A DNA stretch of 15,603 bases from an uncultured Selenomonadales bacterium. Its GTDB lineage: Bacteria > Bacillota > Negativicutes > Selenomonadales > Selenomonadaceae. How positions within the stretch are numbered: position 1 is the stretch's first letter; the number at the start of each line of letters is the position of its first letter. The notes under the pieces are model-generated. The model was not told the origin of the DNA. It worked only from the letters and a program-made list of their open reading frames with translations, and made no database searches. The position numbers and the translations under genes were made by a program. The stretch covers positions 1 through 15,603 of the forward strand of contig CAMVIO010000023.1 of assembly GCA_947167555.1 (NCBI GenBank), written 5' to 3'. This document shows positions 1 through 6,876 of the stretch, piece after piece.

Positions 1-1655
1 CGAAGGTCGATCTCGAAGGTGCGGGGCCAGGGGAAGCGGGCGGTGGCGGTGAAGTCCGTGGCGCGGAGAAGCAGCGTTGCGTTTTCCGTCTTGAATGTAA
101 ATGGCGTTTGATAGGCTGCGGTATGGACGAGACGGGTGCGGCGGTTTTCAATGGCGGTTTCCAACAGCAATGAGCCGAGGGGATAGTTGTAGTTGTATTC
201 AAGGCCGCGTCCGTTTTGCGCTCCGCATTTTTCGAGAGAGTAGTTGAGATGATCGACGACGTCCTTAAGGTAATAGCAGTCTTCGAGGAATCTGCCGTCG
301 AGGAACGAAATATGCGCGGCGGTGACACTTAGTGCGTCGTTTTCCGTTTGTGCGCGCCGCTGTGCGATTTGTAGCAGGACGGCGTGGGCGACGGCGGTTC
401 CGACGGAATTGCTGGCGGTATTCCAGCCTGCATAGGCGGCCAACATGTGGATAGGCGTTTTATTTTCGACAAGGACGGGAAGCAGCGTCTCGTCGAGCCG
501 TAAATGTTCGGCAAGGTCGACGAGGGCGACGGCGCGTTTATTGTCGAGCAACGTATTGATTGTTGCGGCGGCAGCTTTGCGGGTGTTCGCTGTCGCCTTG
601 TCATTGGCGGAAATGTACAGTGTGAAATCGGCAGTTTCAGGAGACGCGGCAATCGTGCCGCAGGTAAAGTGGATTTTTTCCCGTGCGGTTTTTTCCAGTG
701 TCGCACCCATATAGGGAAGGACGCAGTCAGGGGTGGAGGAATCATTGTATATCAGCGCGACGCGGGGCGAAAAACCATTGCGCTGCGCTTCGTCGGCGGC
801 AAGGATGGAAAGCGCCAGCTCGTCGGCGCCCTGCGCCAGGAAAACACGGTTTTCGCTTATGCTTTTTGCGGCGAGAAGCTCCGAAAACTTGTGCAGGACG
901 AGATTGGGAATGCTGTTTGGCTCGCTGTCGTCCTGTCCGATGACGAGACGGTCCAGCGTGCCGTTTTCGGCGAGAGAAATCAAGCGTTGGCCGAAGTCGG
1001 CGTAGTTCGCAAAGAGACGCTCATATTGTGCGAGATTTTCTGCTGAAATGGAAGCACGCAGGTCATCGAGAGCGGAGAGATCCTCGTCTCTGGGATTCTT
1101 TTCACGGGCAAGGCGCCCCAAAAGGCGCGAATATTTCATCAGACGTTTTTGCTCTTCCCAGTCGACGAGACCGTCCGGAGGCGTCATGCGCGGCAGGATG
1201 CTGAAAGCGTAAAGAGGGATGTTCGGATGTGCGGCGCGCAGCCGGCGCAGAAAATCGAGCAGATCTTCTTCGTCGGCAATTGTTTTTTTCGCTTGCCGGG
1301 AAGCGATGAGACCGCCGTGAAGCAATTGGTCGATGGAAAGGATGGCTGCGTCGAAACCCGCAATGTGTTCCATCGTCCATGATTGAAGCGCGGCAGTGTC
1401 GCCGGGGCGGAAATATTCGTCGAGCAGCTCGGCAGGCGGCAGGACGACTTCGACGCCTGCGATGCGCCCAGCGTCTTGGACAAAGCGTCCGCAGGGGGGG
1501 CGGCTGTCGAGCGGGATGAGCAGGATACGCCGTCGGATTGCGGGAAAATCGGTCGAGACGGGAACGGCACGGTCTTGTTGGTCGTCTCGCGAGAAGGCGA
1601 AAAAGGCGCAGGCGAGCGCGCAAAGGAATACGCAAATGGAAATAATATGCCGCAC
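1..1655 (-). CDS. DUF4127 family protein, C-terminus cut off by the window edge
   Basis: One uninterrupted minus-strand frame of 551 codons runs from a GTG at 1655 to the window edge with no stop, so the gene is partial at its 3' end. The GTG start is chosen because AAGGGGGGC lies about 8 bases upstream and the product then begins with a basic residue followed by a hydrophobic stretch (ISICVFLCALACAFFAF), a signal peptide or membrane anchor. The family signature RRILLIPLDSRPPCG follows at about residues 42-56, with later family-like segments such as LSIDQLLHGGLIASR, VIGQDDSEPNS, ALIYNDSS and AYAGWNTASNSVGTA. These match DUF4127 as I remember it. The family has no established function; the length suggests that little of the C-terminus is missing. 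The product is probably exported or anchored outside the inner membrane. It diverges from dtd across a short AT-rich promoter region. Family call fairly sure, function unknown. Confidence 0.85.
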   Translation of the reverse strand, partial: MRHIISICVFLCALACAFFAFSRDDQQDRAVPVSTDFPAIRRRILLIPLDSRPPCGRFVQDAGRIAGVEVVLPPAELLDEYFRPGDTAALQSWTMEHIAGFDAAILSIDQLLHGGLIASRQAKKTIADEEDLLDFLRRLRAAHPNIPLYAFSILPRMTPPDGLVDWEEQKRLMKYSRLLGRLAREKNPRDEDLSALDDLRASISAENLAQYERLFANYADFGQRLISLAENGTLDRLVIGQDDSEPNSIPNLVLHKFSELLAAKSISENRVFLAQGADELALSILAADEAQRNGFSPRVALIYNDSSTPDCVLPYMGATLEKTAREKIHFTCGTIAASPETADFTLYISANDKATANTRKAAAATINTLLDNKRAVALVDLAEHLRLDETLLPVLVENKTPIHMLAAYAGWNTASNSVGTAVAHAVLLQIAQRRAQTENDALSVTAAHISFLDGRFLEDCYYLKDVVDHLNYSLEKCGAQNGRGLEYNYNYPLGSLLLETAIENRRTRLVHTAAYQTPFTFKTENATLLLRATDFTATARFPWPRTFEIDL

Positions 1656-1681
1656 AGTTTCGCCCCCCTTCGATAATTATG

Positions 1682-1711
1682 TTGATTCTATCATACGATA
1701 TAGTATACTAT
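1682..1711 (+). promoter_or_regulatory. Putative promoter of dtd in the divergent DUF4127/dtd intergenic region
   Basis: The 100-base gap between the divergent DUF4127 and dtd starts is AT-rich. On the plus strand TTGATT (1682-1687) and TATACT (1704-1709) are 16 bases apart, a plausible sigma-70 pair for dtd. The -10 lies in a perfect 12-base palindrome ATAGTATACTAT (1700-1711), so it reads TATACT on both strands and could also serve the DUF4127 gene. No convincing minus-strand -35 was found. Confidence 0.45.
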
Positions 1712-1755
1712 TGCCGTGACAAATATGAAAGGTTTTGCTGGGAGGTATTTATTAT

Positions 1756-2199
1756 ATGCGGGCAGTGGTGACGCGCGTCAAGGAAGCGTCGGTGACGATT
1801 GACGGTACGTGTGTAGGGCGGATTGGGGTTGGTTTTTTGGTCCTGTTGGGCGTCGGGCCGGAGGATACGGAGCGGGAAGCGGAATGGCTGGCTGACAAGG
1901 TCTGCGGGCTTCGCGTCTTTGAGGACGAGGCAGGGAAGATGAATCTTTCGCTGGAGGCAGTCGGCGGGAAGTTGCTCGTCGTTTCACAGTTTACGCTGTA
2001 CGCTGATCTGAAAAGCCGCCGTCCGGGCTTTTCGAAAGCGGCGAAACCGGAGGTCGCGGAGCCGCTATATGAGAAGTTCATGGCGGCGTGCGAAGCGAAG
2101 GGATTCGTTGTCGAGCGCGGGCAGTTCGGCGCGGATATGCAGGTCGCCTCGGTGAACGACGGGCCTGTGACATTGTTATTTGATACGGATAAAAATTGA
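1756..2199 (+). CDS. dtd: D-aminoacyl-tRNA deacylase
   Basis: The 147-residue product is the usual length for the bacterial DTD family. This cytoplasmic enzyme hydrolyses D-amino acids (classically D-Tyr) and glycine from mischarged tRNA, a proofreading step in translation. It starts MRAVVTRVKEASVTIDG, contains the catalytic-site motif SQFTLYADLKSRRPGFS and ends with the second family motif, NDGPVT, close to the C-terminus. ATG 1756 is preferred over the upstream in-frame ATG at 1735 because GGGAGG (1739-1744) sits correctly before it and the family begins at MRAVV. It is transcribed alone and ends at the hairpin terminator shared with the convergent DUF1858 gene. Identification is secure. 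Confidence 0.97.
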   Translation: MRAVVTRVKEASVTIDGTCVGRIGVGFLVLLGVGPEDTEREAEWLADKVCGLRVFEDEAGKMNLSLEAVGGKLLVVSQFTLYADLKSRRPGFSKAAKPEVAEPLYEKFMAACEAKGFVVERGQFGADMQVASVNDGPVTLLFDTDKN

Positions 2200-2204
2200 G
2201 CAAA

Positions 2205-2249
2205 TAAAAAATCGTCACATCGGTTTTGAACTGATGCGACGATTTTTTT
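2205..2249. terminator. Bidirectional intrinsic terminator between dtd and the DUF1858 gene
   Basis: The inverted repeat ATCGTCACATC ... GATGCGACGAT (one mismatch) has an A-run before its left arm and seven T after its right arm. It therefore works as a Rho-independent terminator on either strand. It lies between the convergent dtd (stop at 2199) and DUF1858 (stop at 2258) genes. Confidence 0.85.
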
Positions 2250-2257
2250 GCCCTGTT

Positions 2258-2458
2258 TTACGCCTGCGGGACGACGGCGTTGAGGCCCTCCATCAAGCCG
2301 TCGACGTCGATGCCGTGGGCCAGCGCGCCCTGCTCAATGTTCTCGAAATGCGCGGCGGCGCAGCCAAGGCAGCCCATGCCGGAATTCATGAAAACCTCGA
2401 CAGTGTCGGGATATTTCTGAACTACCTCCATGATGCTCATATCCTTCGTAATCGTCAT
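2258..2458 (-). CDS. DUF1858 domain-containing small protein
   Basis: A 66-residue protein starting MTITKDMSIMEVVQKYP. ATG 2458 is chosen over an in-frame ATG at 2512 because AAAGGAGG lies just upstream of 2458 and the DUF1858 domain begins at the new N-terminus. The whole protein is one DUF1858 domain: 'MSIMEVVQKYPDTVEVFMNSGMGC' followed by LGCAAAHFENIEQGALAHGID. The pair of cysteines in MGCLGCAA (CxxC) is typical of the family and may bind a metal or act in redox chemistry; that role is inferred. No signal peptide, so cytoplasmic. DUF1858 occurs alone, as here, and fused to redox enzymes. It is a single-gene unit with its own promoter. Confidence 0.92.
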   Translation of the reverse strand: MTITKDMSIMEVVQKYPDTVEVFMNSGMGCLGCAAAHFENIEQGALAHGIDVDGLMEGLNAVVPQA

Positions 2459-2502
2459 GTCAATAACCTCCTTTGTGAGATGTAATTCGATTTGATTGGT
2501 AT

Positions 2503-2508
2503 AGTATA
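2503..2508 (-). promoter_or_regulatory. Putative -10 box for the DUF1858 gene
   Basis: Reading leftwards, the minus strand has TATACT about 45 bases before the ATG at 2458, within CTATACTATACC. No good -35 is present at 16-18 bases; CTGAAA lies too close. Only the -10 is supported. Confidence 0.35.
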
Positions 2509-2552
2509 GCACGTTTTTCTTTTTCAGGGTAGCTTTTTTTTTGGCGGCGCGG

Positions 2553-2558
2553 TATACT
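2553..2558 (+). promoter_or_regulatory. Putative -10 box for the polysaccharide deacetylase gene
   Basis: TATACT lies 25 bases before the GTG start at 2584 and after a run of nine T. The -35 region is T-rich without a recognisable hexamer. It is back-to-back with the DUF1858 promoter, making a compact divergent control region. Confidence 0.35.
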
Positions 2559-2583
2559 AAGGAACATTAAGGGAGGAATCAGT

Positions 2584-3411
2584 GTGTATCGAATTATTGC
2601 GCGGATTGTTGCGCAGAAAAAAATATTATTGCTGTTGTTTTTCGCGGCTGCAGTCTGCTTCCTCGCCCAAAGGCCGGAGCAGAGCAAGGCGGCGGGCAGT
2701 GCGGACAGTGTGAGTGGGCCGAAGGTCATCGTGCTCAACTATCATAAGGTGGATCATATGAACCATTCCCTTTCGGTGCAGCCGCCGGATTTTGAACAAC
2801 AGATGGCTTTCCTGAAGGACAACGGGTATCATACGATTACGCCCCACGAGATGTATATGGCGTTTACGGACGGCGCTCCGCTTCCGTCGAATCCGGTGCT
2901 GATTACCTTCGACGACGGTTATGCGGATAATTATACATACGCGTATCCGATCTTGAAGAAATACGGGATGAAAGCGGCGATCTTTGTCATTACGAGCCTG
3001 ATGGGAAAGCCGGGATATCTGACCTGGGGCCAAGCGGCGGAAATGGAGGCCAGCGGCGTTGTGTCCATCGAGTCTCATACGGTCAATCATGGTTCGTTGA
3101 CCGAACTGACGGACGAACAGGTCCGCTATGAGCTGACGGAAGCGAAGCACGATATCGAGCAGCGGCTCGGCAAGGAAGTTGAGTTCCTCGCGTATCCGAC
3201 GGGCGCGTACAACCTCCATATCGCGAGCCTCGTGCAGGAGGCGGGGTACAAGGGGGCGTTCACCGTCCGCTACGGCAATATGGATCGGTCGGCGAATTTC
3301 TACGCGATTGAGCGCGTGCCGATTTTTCATACGTCGGATACATTCGCTTCGTTTCTGGAACGGTTGAAATTCGTTCCGCTGTTCGAGAGGATCGGATGGG
3401 CGAAAAATTAA
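2584..3411 (+). CDS. Membrane-anchored polysaccharide deacetylase (NodB/CE4 domain)
   Basis: The 275-residue protein has an N-terminal hydrophobic segment (about residues 13-28), a signal peptide or anchor placing the catalytic domain outside the cytoplasmic membrane. The NodB homology domain follows: VLNYHKVD (50-57), motif 1 TFDDG (108-112) with the catalytic-base/metal aspartates, motif 2 SHTVNH (164-169) with the two metal histidines, and AYPTGAYN (203-210) in place of the RxPYG motif. The key metal-binding residues are therefore present. CE4 enzymes remove acetyl groups from GlcNAc-containing polymers such as peptidoglycan or poly-GlcNAc; the YHxV and YPTG pattern is closer to the poly-GlcNAc/PgaB-like group than to chitooligosaccharide NodB, but the substrate cannot be settled. 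The GTG start is supported by GGGAGG 7 bases upstream. Monocistronic. Confidence 0.93.
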   Translation: MYRIIARIVAQKKILLLLFFAAAVCFLAQRPEQSKAAGSADSVSGPKVIVLNYHKVDHMNHSLSVQPPDFEQQMAFLKDNGYHTITPHEMYMAFTDGAPLPSNPVLITFDDGYADNYTYAYPILKKYGMKAAIFVITSLMGKPGYLTWGQAAEMEASGVVSIESHTVNHGSLTELTDEQVRYELTEAKHDIEQRLGKEVEFLAYPTGAYNLHIASLVQEAGYKGAFTVRYGNMDRSANFYAIERVPIFHTSDTFASFLERLKFVPLFERIGWAKN

Positions 3412-3443
3412 GAAAAAACTGGTCTTTTTGCGATTGATTGTGC

Positions 3444-3449
3444 TAAAAT
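3444..3449 (+). promoter_or_regulatory. Putative -10 box of the ilvBN operon
   Basis: TAAAAT lies 35 bases before the TTG start of ilvB, with no strong -35 hexamer. The whole deacetylase-ilvB gap is only 72 bases, too short for a T-box leader or a leader-peptide attenuator. Confidence 0.35.
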
Positions 3450-3483
3450 AGGAAAGACTTTTGTATGTTAGGGGGAAATAAAA

Positions 3484-5184
3484 TTGCGTATCAATGGAGC
3501 GCAGGCGGTTTTGGAGGGCCTGAAGCAGGAGGGCGTGGACGTCATTTTCGGCTATCCGGGCGGTGTTGTCCTGCCTTTGTATGATGAGATATACAAGATG
3601 AAATTCCCGCATGTTCTCGTGCGCCATGAGCAGGGCGCGGCGTTGGCGGCGGACGGTTACGCGCGGGCCACAGGCGAGGTCGGCGTCTGCCTTTCGACCT
3701 CGGGGCCGGGCTGCACGAATCTTGTGACGGGCATTGCGACGGCTTATATGGATTCGATTCCGCTGGTCTGCTTTACCGGGCAGGTGGCGACTTCCGTCAT
3801 CGGCAAGGATTCGTTCCAGGAGGCGGACATTTGCGGTATCACGACGCCGATCACGAAGCACAATTATCTGGTCAAGCGTCCGGAGGATCTGCTCCGGACC
3901 ATCAAGGAAGCGTTCTTTATCGCGCGGACGGGGCGCCCCGGACCGGTGGTCGTGGACATCGCCACCGACGTTTTCCGCGCGGAGATGGATTTTGACTATC
4001 CTGAAGATGTTCATCTGAAGGGTTATTCGGGGATTTTCAAAGGAGAAGAGAATTCAATCGACGCGGTGGTGGACGCTCTTTCCAAGGCGGAAAGGCCGCT
4101 GGCCTTTATCGGCGGCGGTGTGACGCTGGCGGACGAGTCGGATGACCTACACGCGGTGCTGAAAAAAATGGGGATCCCCGTTTGCTCGACGTTGATGGGG
4201 CTCGGCTGCGTGGAACCGGATGCGGAGGCTTATCTGGGCATGGCCGGCATGCACGGCTCCTACGCCGCGAATATGGCAATCATGGGATGCGATTTACTCC
4301 TGGGCATCGGCGTGCGTTTTGACGACCGCGTGACGGGAATCGTCAAGGAATTCGCGCCGGAGGCGAAAATCGTCCACTTCGATATCGACGCGGCGGAGTT
4401 GAACAAGAATGTGCGCGTCGATTACCCGGTGCTCGGCGATCTGAACTGGTCATTGCCGCTGTTCGCGAAGAAGCTGGCGGCGAAAGGGGAGGATTATCCG
4501 GCCAGGTTTGCGGCCTGGCGTGAGAAGATCAAAGCCATGCACGCGGAACATCCTTTTTCCTATCAGAAGAGGGAAGGCTTCATCATGCCCCAGCAGATTA
4601 TTGAGACTGTTACGCGCCTCATGGACGACGACACGATATTCGTCACTGACGTAGGACAGCACCAGATGTGGGCGGCGCAGTTCTGCACCGTTTCGCGTCC
4701 GCGCCATTTTCTGACCTCGGGCGGCCTCGGTACGATGGGCTACGGTCTCCCCGCGGCCATTGGCGCGAAGATCGGCCAGCCGGACAAGAAGGTCGTGTTG
4801 TTCACCGGCGACGGAAGTATCATGATGAACTGTCAGGAGCTGGCCACGGCGTCGGATTACGGCGTGGACGTGAAGATTGTCGTCGTGCATAACCATTTGC
4901 TCGGCATGGTCGCTCAATGGCAGCGGATGTTCTACAACCAGCATTATTCTGAATCCAAGCTCAACGGGAAAACGGATCTCGTGAAGCTGGCGGAGGCGAT
5001 GGGGATTTCGGGCGTCCGGATCGAGAAGCCGGAGGAACTGGAAACGACGCTGCCGGAGGCGCTTTCACGCAAGGGCGCGATGCTGATCGACGTGATGGTG
5101 CCGGAGGACGCGAATGTGCTGCCGATGGTGCCGGGCGGAAGACGGCTTGACGATATGATCTTGGAAAAGGAGGCGGCGAAATGA
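3484..5184 (+). CDS. ilvB: Acetolactate (acetohydroxyacid) synthase, catalytic large subunit
   Basis: The 566-residue ThDP-dependent enzyme condenses two pyruvates to 2-acetolactate, or pyruvate with 2-oxobutyrate, in the first common step of valine, leucine and isoleucine synthesis. The N-terminal pyrimidine-binding domain has FGYPGGVVLPLYDE and the catalytic glutamate in VRHEQGAA (E49). The middle domain has RFDDRVTG, typical of FAD-binding biosynthetic AHAS rather than catabolic enzymes. The C-terminal domain has the ThDP/Mg motif GDG (442-444), with N470 and GMVAQWQ further on; the usual NN pair reads HN here. The start is TTG, supported by AGGGGG 8 bases upstream and by the family N-terminus (INGAQAVLEGLKQEGVD). 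The stop overlaps the ilvN start by 4 bases, so the two subunits are translationally coupled. Confidence 0.98.
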   Translation: MRINGAQAVLEGLKQEGVDVIFGYPGGVVLPLYDEIYKMKFPHVLVRHEQGAALAADGYARATGEVGVCLSTSGPGCTNLVTGIATAYMDSIPLVCFTGQVATSVIGKDSFQEADICGITTPITKHNYLVKRPEDLLRTIKEAFFIARTGRPGPVVVDIATDVFRAEMDFDYPEDVHLKGYSGIFKGEENSIDAVVDALSKAERPLAFIGGGVTLADESDDLHAVLKKMGIPVCSTLMGLGCVEPDAEAYLGMAGMHGSYAANMAIMGCDLLLGIGVRFDDRVTGIVKEFAPEAKIVHFDIDAAELNKNVRVDYPVLGDLNWSLPLFAKKLAAKGEDYPARFAAWREKIKAMHAEHPFSYQKREGFIMPQQIIETVTRLMDDDTIFVTDVGQHQMWAAQFCTVSRPRHFLTSGGLGTMGYGLPAAIGAKIGQPDKKVVLFTGDGSIMMNCQELATASDYGVDVKIVVVHNHLLGMVAQWQRMFYNQHYSESKLNGKTDLVKLAEAMGISGVRIEKPEELETTLPEALSRKGAMLIDVMVPEDANVLPMVPGGRRLDDMILEKEAAK

Positions 5185-5690
5185 AAAAGTTTTTGCTGGC
5201 AATCCTCGTGGATAACAAGCCGGGCGTCCTGACCCATGTGGCGGGCCTGATCAGCCGCCGGGCGTTCAATATCGAGAGTATCAACGCAGGCTATACTGAA
5301 GAGGAATCGGTGACGCGTATCAACATCGTCGTCTCTGTGGACAGCGAGCGGGAGCTGGAGCAGGTCAAGCACCAGCTTTCGAAGCTGATCGACGTGGTCA
5401 AGATCGTGAACCTGACAGAAGTGGACAATATCACGCGGGAATTGGTGCTGATCAAGGTCAAGGCGACGGCGGAGGCTCGCGCCGACCTCATAAACATTGT
5501 CAATATTTTCCGTGCGAAGATAGTCGACGTGTCGAAGGAAAATGTCGTGATCGAACTGACCGGCGAGGAATCGAAGATCAACGCGATTTGCGAGGTGCTT
5601 TCCGAGTACGAGATTGTCGAGATTGCGCGGACAGGAGCCATCGCGCTTTCAAGAGGGCCGGTGCCGGTCAAGCAGATGGAGGAAAACTGA
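5181..5690 (+). CDS. ilvN: Acetolactate synthase, regulatory small subunit
   Basis: The 169-residue product has an N-terminal ACT domain (LAILVDNKPGVLTHVAGLIS, then FNIESINAGYTEEE), the site of branched-chain amino acid (valine) feedback in this family, and a C-terminal domain (from about residue 80) that activates the large subunit. The length matches the IlvH/IlvN long form. It starts at the ATGA overlap with ilvB, with a strong AAGGAGG 7 bases upstream. Its partner is the IlvB protein immediately before it; together they form the cytoplasmic AHAS holoenzyme. No hairpin terminator is obvious after its stop. Confidence 0.97.
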   Translation: MKKFLLAILVDNKPGVLTHVAGLISRRAFNIESINAGYTEEESVTRINIVVSVDSERELEQVKHQLSKLIDVVKIVNLTEVDNITRELVLIKVKATAEARADLINIVNIFRAKIVDVSKENVVIELTGEESKINAICEVLSEYEIVEIARTGAIALSRGPVPVKQMEEN

Positions 5691-5724
5691 TTTTCATTTT
5701 AAGGTTTTTTTAAGAAACGGTTGC

Positions 5725-5730
5725 TATAAT
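5725..5730 (+). promoter_or_regulatory. Consensus -10 box for the repeat-containing secreted protein gene
   Basis: A perfect TATAAT lies 38 bases before the ATG at 5768 and 35 bases after the ilvN stop. The T-rich -35 region has no clear TTGACA. It marks the following gene as a separate transcription unit from ilvBN. Confidence 0.5.
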
Positions 5731-5767
5731 AAGTGAAGGTAAGTTGATGTATGGGGAGGTTCTGGTG

Positions 5768-6733
5768 ATGAAGATGTTGGGAAGACAGTTACTTGGCGTT
5801 TTGCTGGCGGCGGTCATGCTCTTCGAGACGATGGGGCTGGCGATGGCTGCGGCGCCGGCGACGATGGCGGACAAGCTGGCGGAGATTGAACGGACGGCTT
5901 ACGGGACGCCGCAGACGGGGGCGCTCCTTGACCGTGTGAACAAGCTGGAGAAGGATTTCGAGGGCGAGCATTCGCCGAACGAGAGCGTGATGCAGCGTGT
6001 GGACAATCTTTATGCGGCGATGTTCAAGAACGAGACAGGTCCGTCGCTGGTAACGCGGATGAACGCTATCGAGTGGGGAATCACGCAGAAGGTCAGCATG
6101 GACTCCATCCAGAAGCGCGTCAGCGATATGGAGATCGCGATGACGGGAGCGCCTTCGGAGGGCACTTATCGGTCGCGTATCGGTACGTTGGCAGGTTACG
6201 CCTTCGGTACGCAGGAAATCCCGCTGGAATTGACACAGGTGCCGACGAATACGCTCGTCAAGGCAAGCCTTGTGACGCCGGTCAACGCGAAAAATTTGAA
6301 AGTCGGCGACCGCATTGAGATCAAGTCCGAGGAGGATGTAATCGAGAACGGGCGGCTTTTATTCGCGAAAGGCGCGCCGGGCTACGGCGAGGTCACGAAG
6401 GTGAAACGGGCCAGCAATTTCGGCCGCGACGCCGAAGTGCAGATCGATTTCAAGGCTCTTCGGACGATGGATGGCACGGACGCATCGATGGTGCTCGGTG
6501 AAGAGGCGAAGGAAAAGATGCAGTCGATGGCGTTCGCGGCAGGCGCGAGCATCGCCGGCATCGCGCTGCTCGGTCCTATCGGGATTATCGGCGGCGCGTT
6601 CGTGAAGGGAAAGAACGTCGACCTCCCCGCTGGCACGGAGCTCTATATTCAGACGGCGGAGCCGATAACGATTTACGGCCTCGCGGCGGCGGAAAGCGCA
6701 CCGGCGGTGGAAAAGACGGGCGAAAAGCAATAA
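5768..6733 (+). CDS. Secreted protein with six ~20-residue repeats and a C-terminal unnamed domain
   Basis: I do not recognise a named family. The 321-residue product starts at ATG 5768, chosen because GGGGAGG lies 8 bases upstream and a signal peptide (LLGVLLAAVMLF ... GLAMA) then starts the protein, cleaved near residue 28. Residues 33-152 are six tandem units of 19-21 residues with the pattern [LVI]xx[RK][VIM]xx[LIM]E, often ending in an aromatic or Met plus Gly: for example ALLDRVNKLEKDFEG, SLVTRMNAIEWG and SIQKRVSDMEIAMTG. They probably form an alpha-helical or coiled-coil rod. The C-terminal part (about 160-310) is beta-rich (VTPVNAKNLKVGDRIEI, AKGAPGYGEVTKV) with a glycine-rich hydrophobic stretch (GASIAGIALLGPIGIIGGAF). 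It is likely periplasmic or envelope-associated. It stands alone between the ilvBN and LPS operons. Confidence 0.85.
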   Translation: MKMLGRQLLGVLLAAVMLFETMGLAMAAAPATMADKLAEIERTAYGTPQTGALLDRVNKLEKDFEGEHSPNESVMQRVDNLYAAMFKNETGPSLVTRMNAIEWGITQKVSMDSIQKRVSDMEIAMTGAPSEGTYRSRIGTLAGYAFGTQEIPLELTQVPTNTLVKASLVTPVNAKNLKVGDRIEIKSEEDVIENGRLLFAKGAPGYGEVTKVKRASNFGRDAEVQIDFKALRTMDGTDASMVLGEEAKEKMQSMAFAAGASIAGIALLGPIGIIGGAFVKGKNVDLPAGTELYIQTAEPITIYGLAAAESAPAVEKTGEKQ

Positions 6734-6743
6734 AGAAATATAG

Positions 6744-6769
6744 GCGGCTGCTTCGGCGGCCGCTTTTTT
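6744..6769 (+). terminator. Intrinsic terminator with a UUCG tetraloop
   Basis: An 8-base stem GCGGCTGC/GCGGCCGC (one G-U pair) closes a TTCG tetraloop, C-UUCG-G type, and is followed at once by six T. It lies 11 bases after the stop of the repeat protein gene and separates it from the LPS operon. Confidence 0.92.
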
Positions 6770-6781
6770 CATTGTTTTTTG

Positions 6782-6810
6782 TTGCATGACGGCGCGGGAT
6801 GTTGTAGTAT
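6782..6810 (+). promoter_or_regulatory. Putative promoter of the lptD-rfaE operon
   Basis: TTGCAT (6782-6787) and TAGTAT (6805-6810) are 17 bases apart, upstream of the lptD-like ATG at 6877. Both hexamers are only partial matches; other AT-rich hexamers nearby (TATGAT) could serve as the -10. It is placed between the terminator and the first gene of the operon. Confidence 0.4.
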
Positions 6811-6876
6811 AAGATATGATATTATGCGGTTGCTTCGGGATTGGGGCTCGTTGCACCGAGGAATAGGGGAAGAACG

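Noticed and set aside
1..1655. A frameshifted or decayed gene
   Set aside because: The many short frames suggested this, but the minus strand reads through 551 codons without a stop or phase change, and the phase at the edge agrees with the start at 1655.
445..1719. Several plus-strand open frames left of dtd
   Set aside because: They overlap the continuous DUF4127 frame on the minus strand and have no family features.
3412..3436. A terminator after the deacetylase gene (A-run ... T-run)
   Set aside because: The A/T runs can pair but there is no GC-containing stem.
2626..4014. 462-codon antisense open frame over the deacetylase and ilvB
   Set aside because: It lies opposite two well-identified genes, its product is Arg/His-rich without any recognisable domain, and such frames are common opposite GC-rich codon-biased genes.
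5691..5720. A terminator after ilvN at the T-run
   Set aside because: No inverted repeat precedes the T-run.
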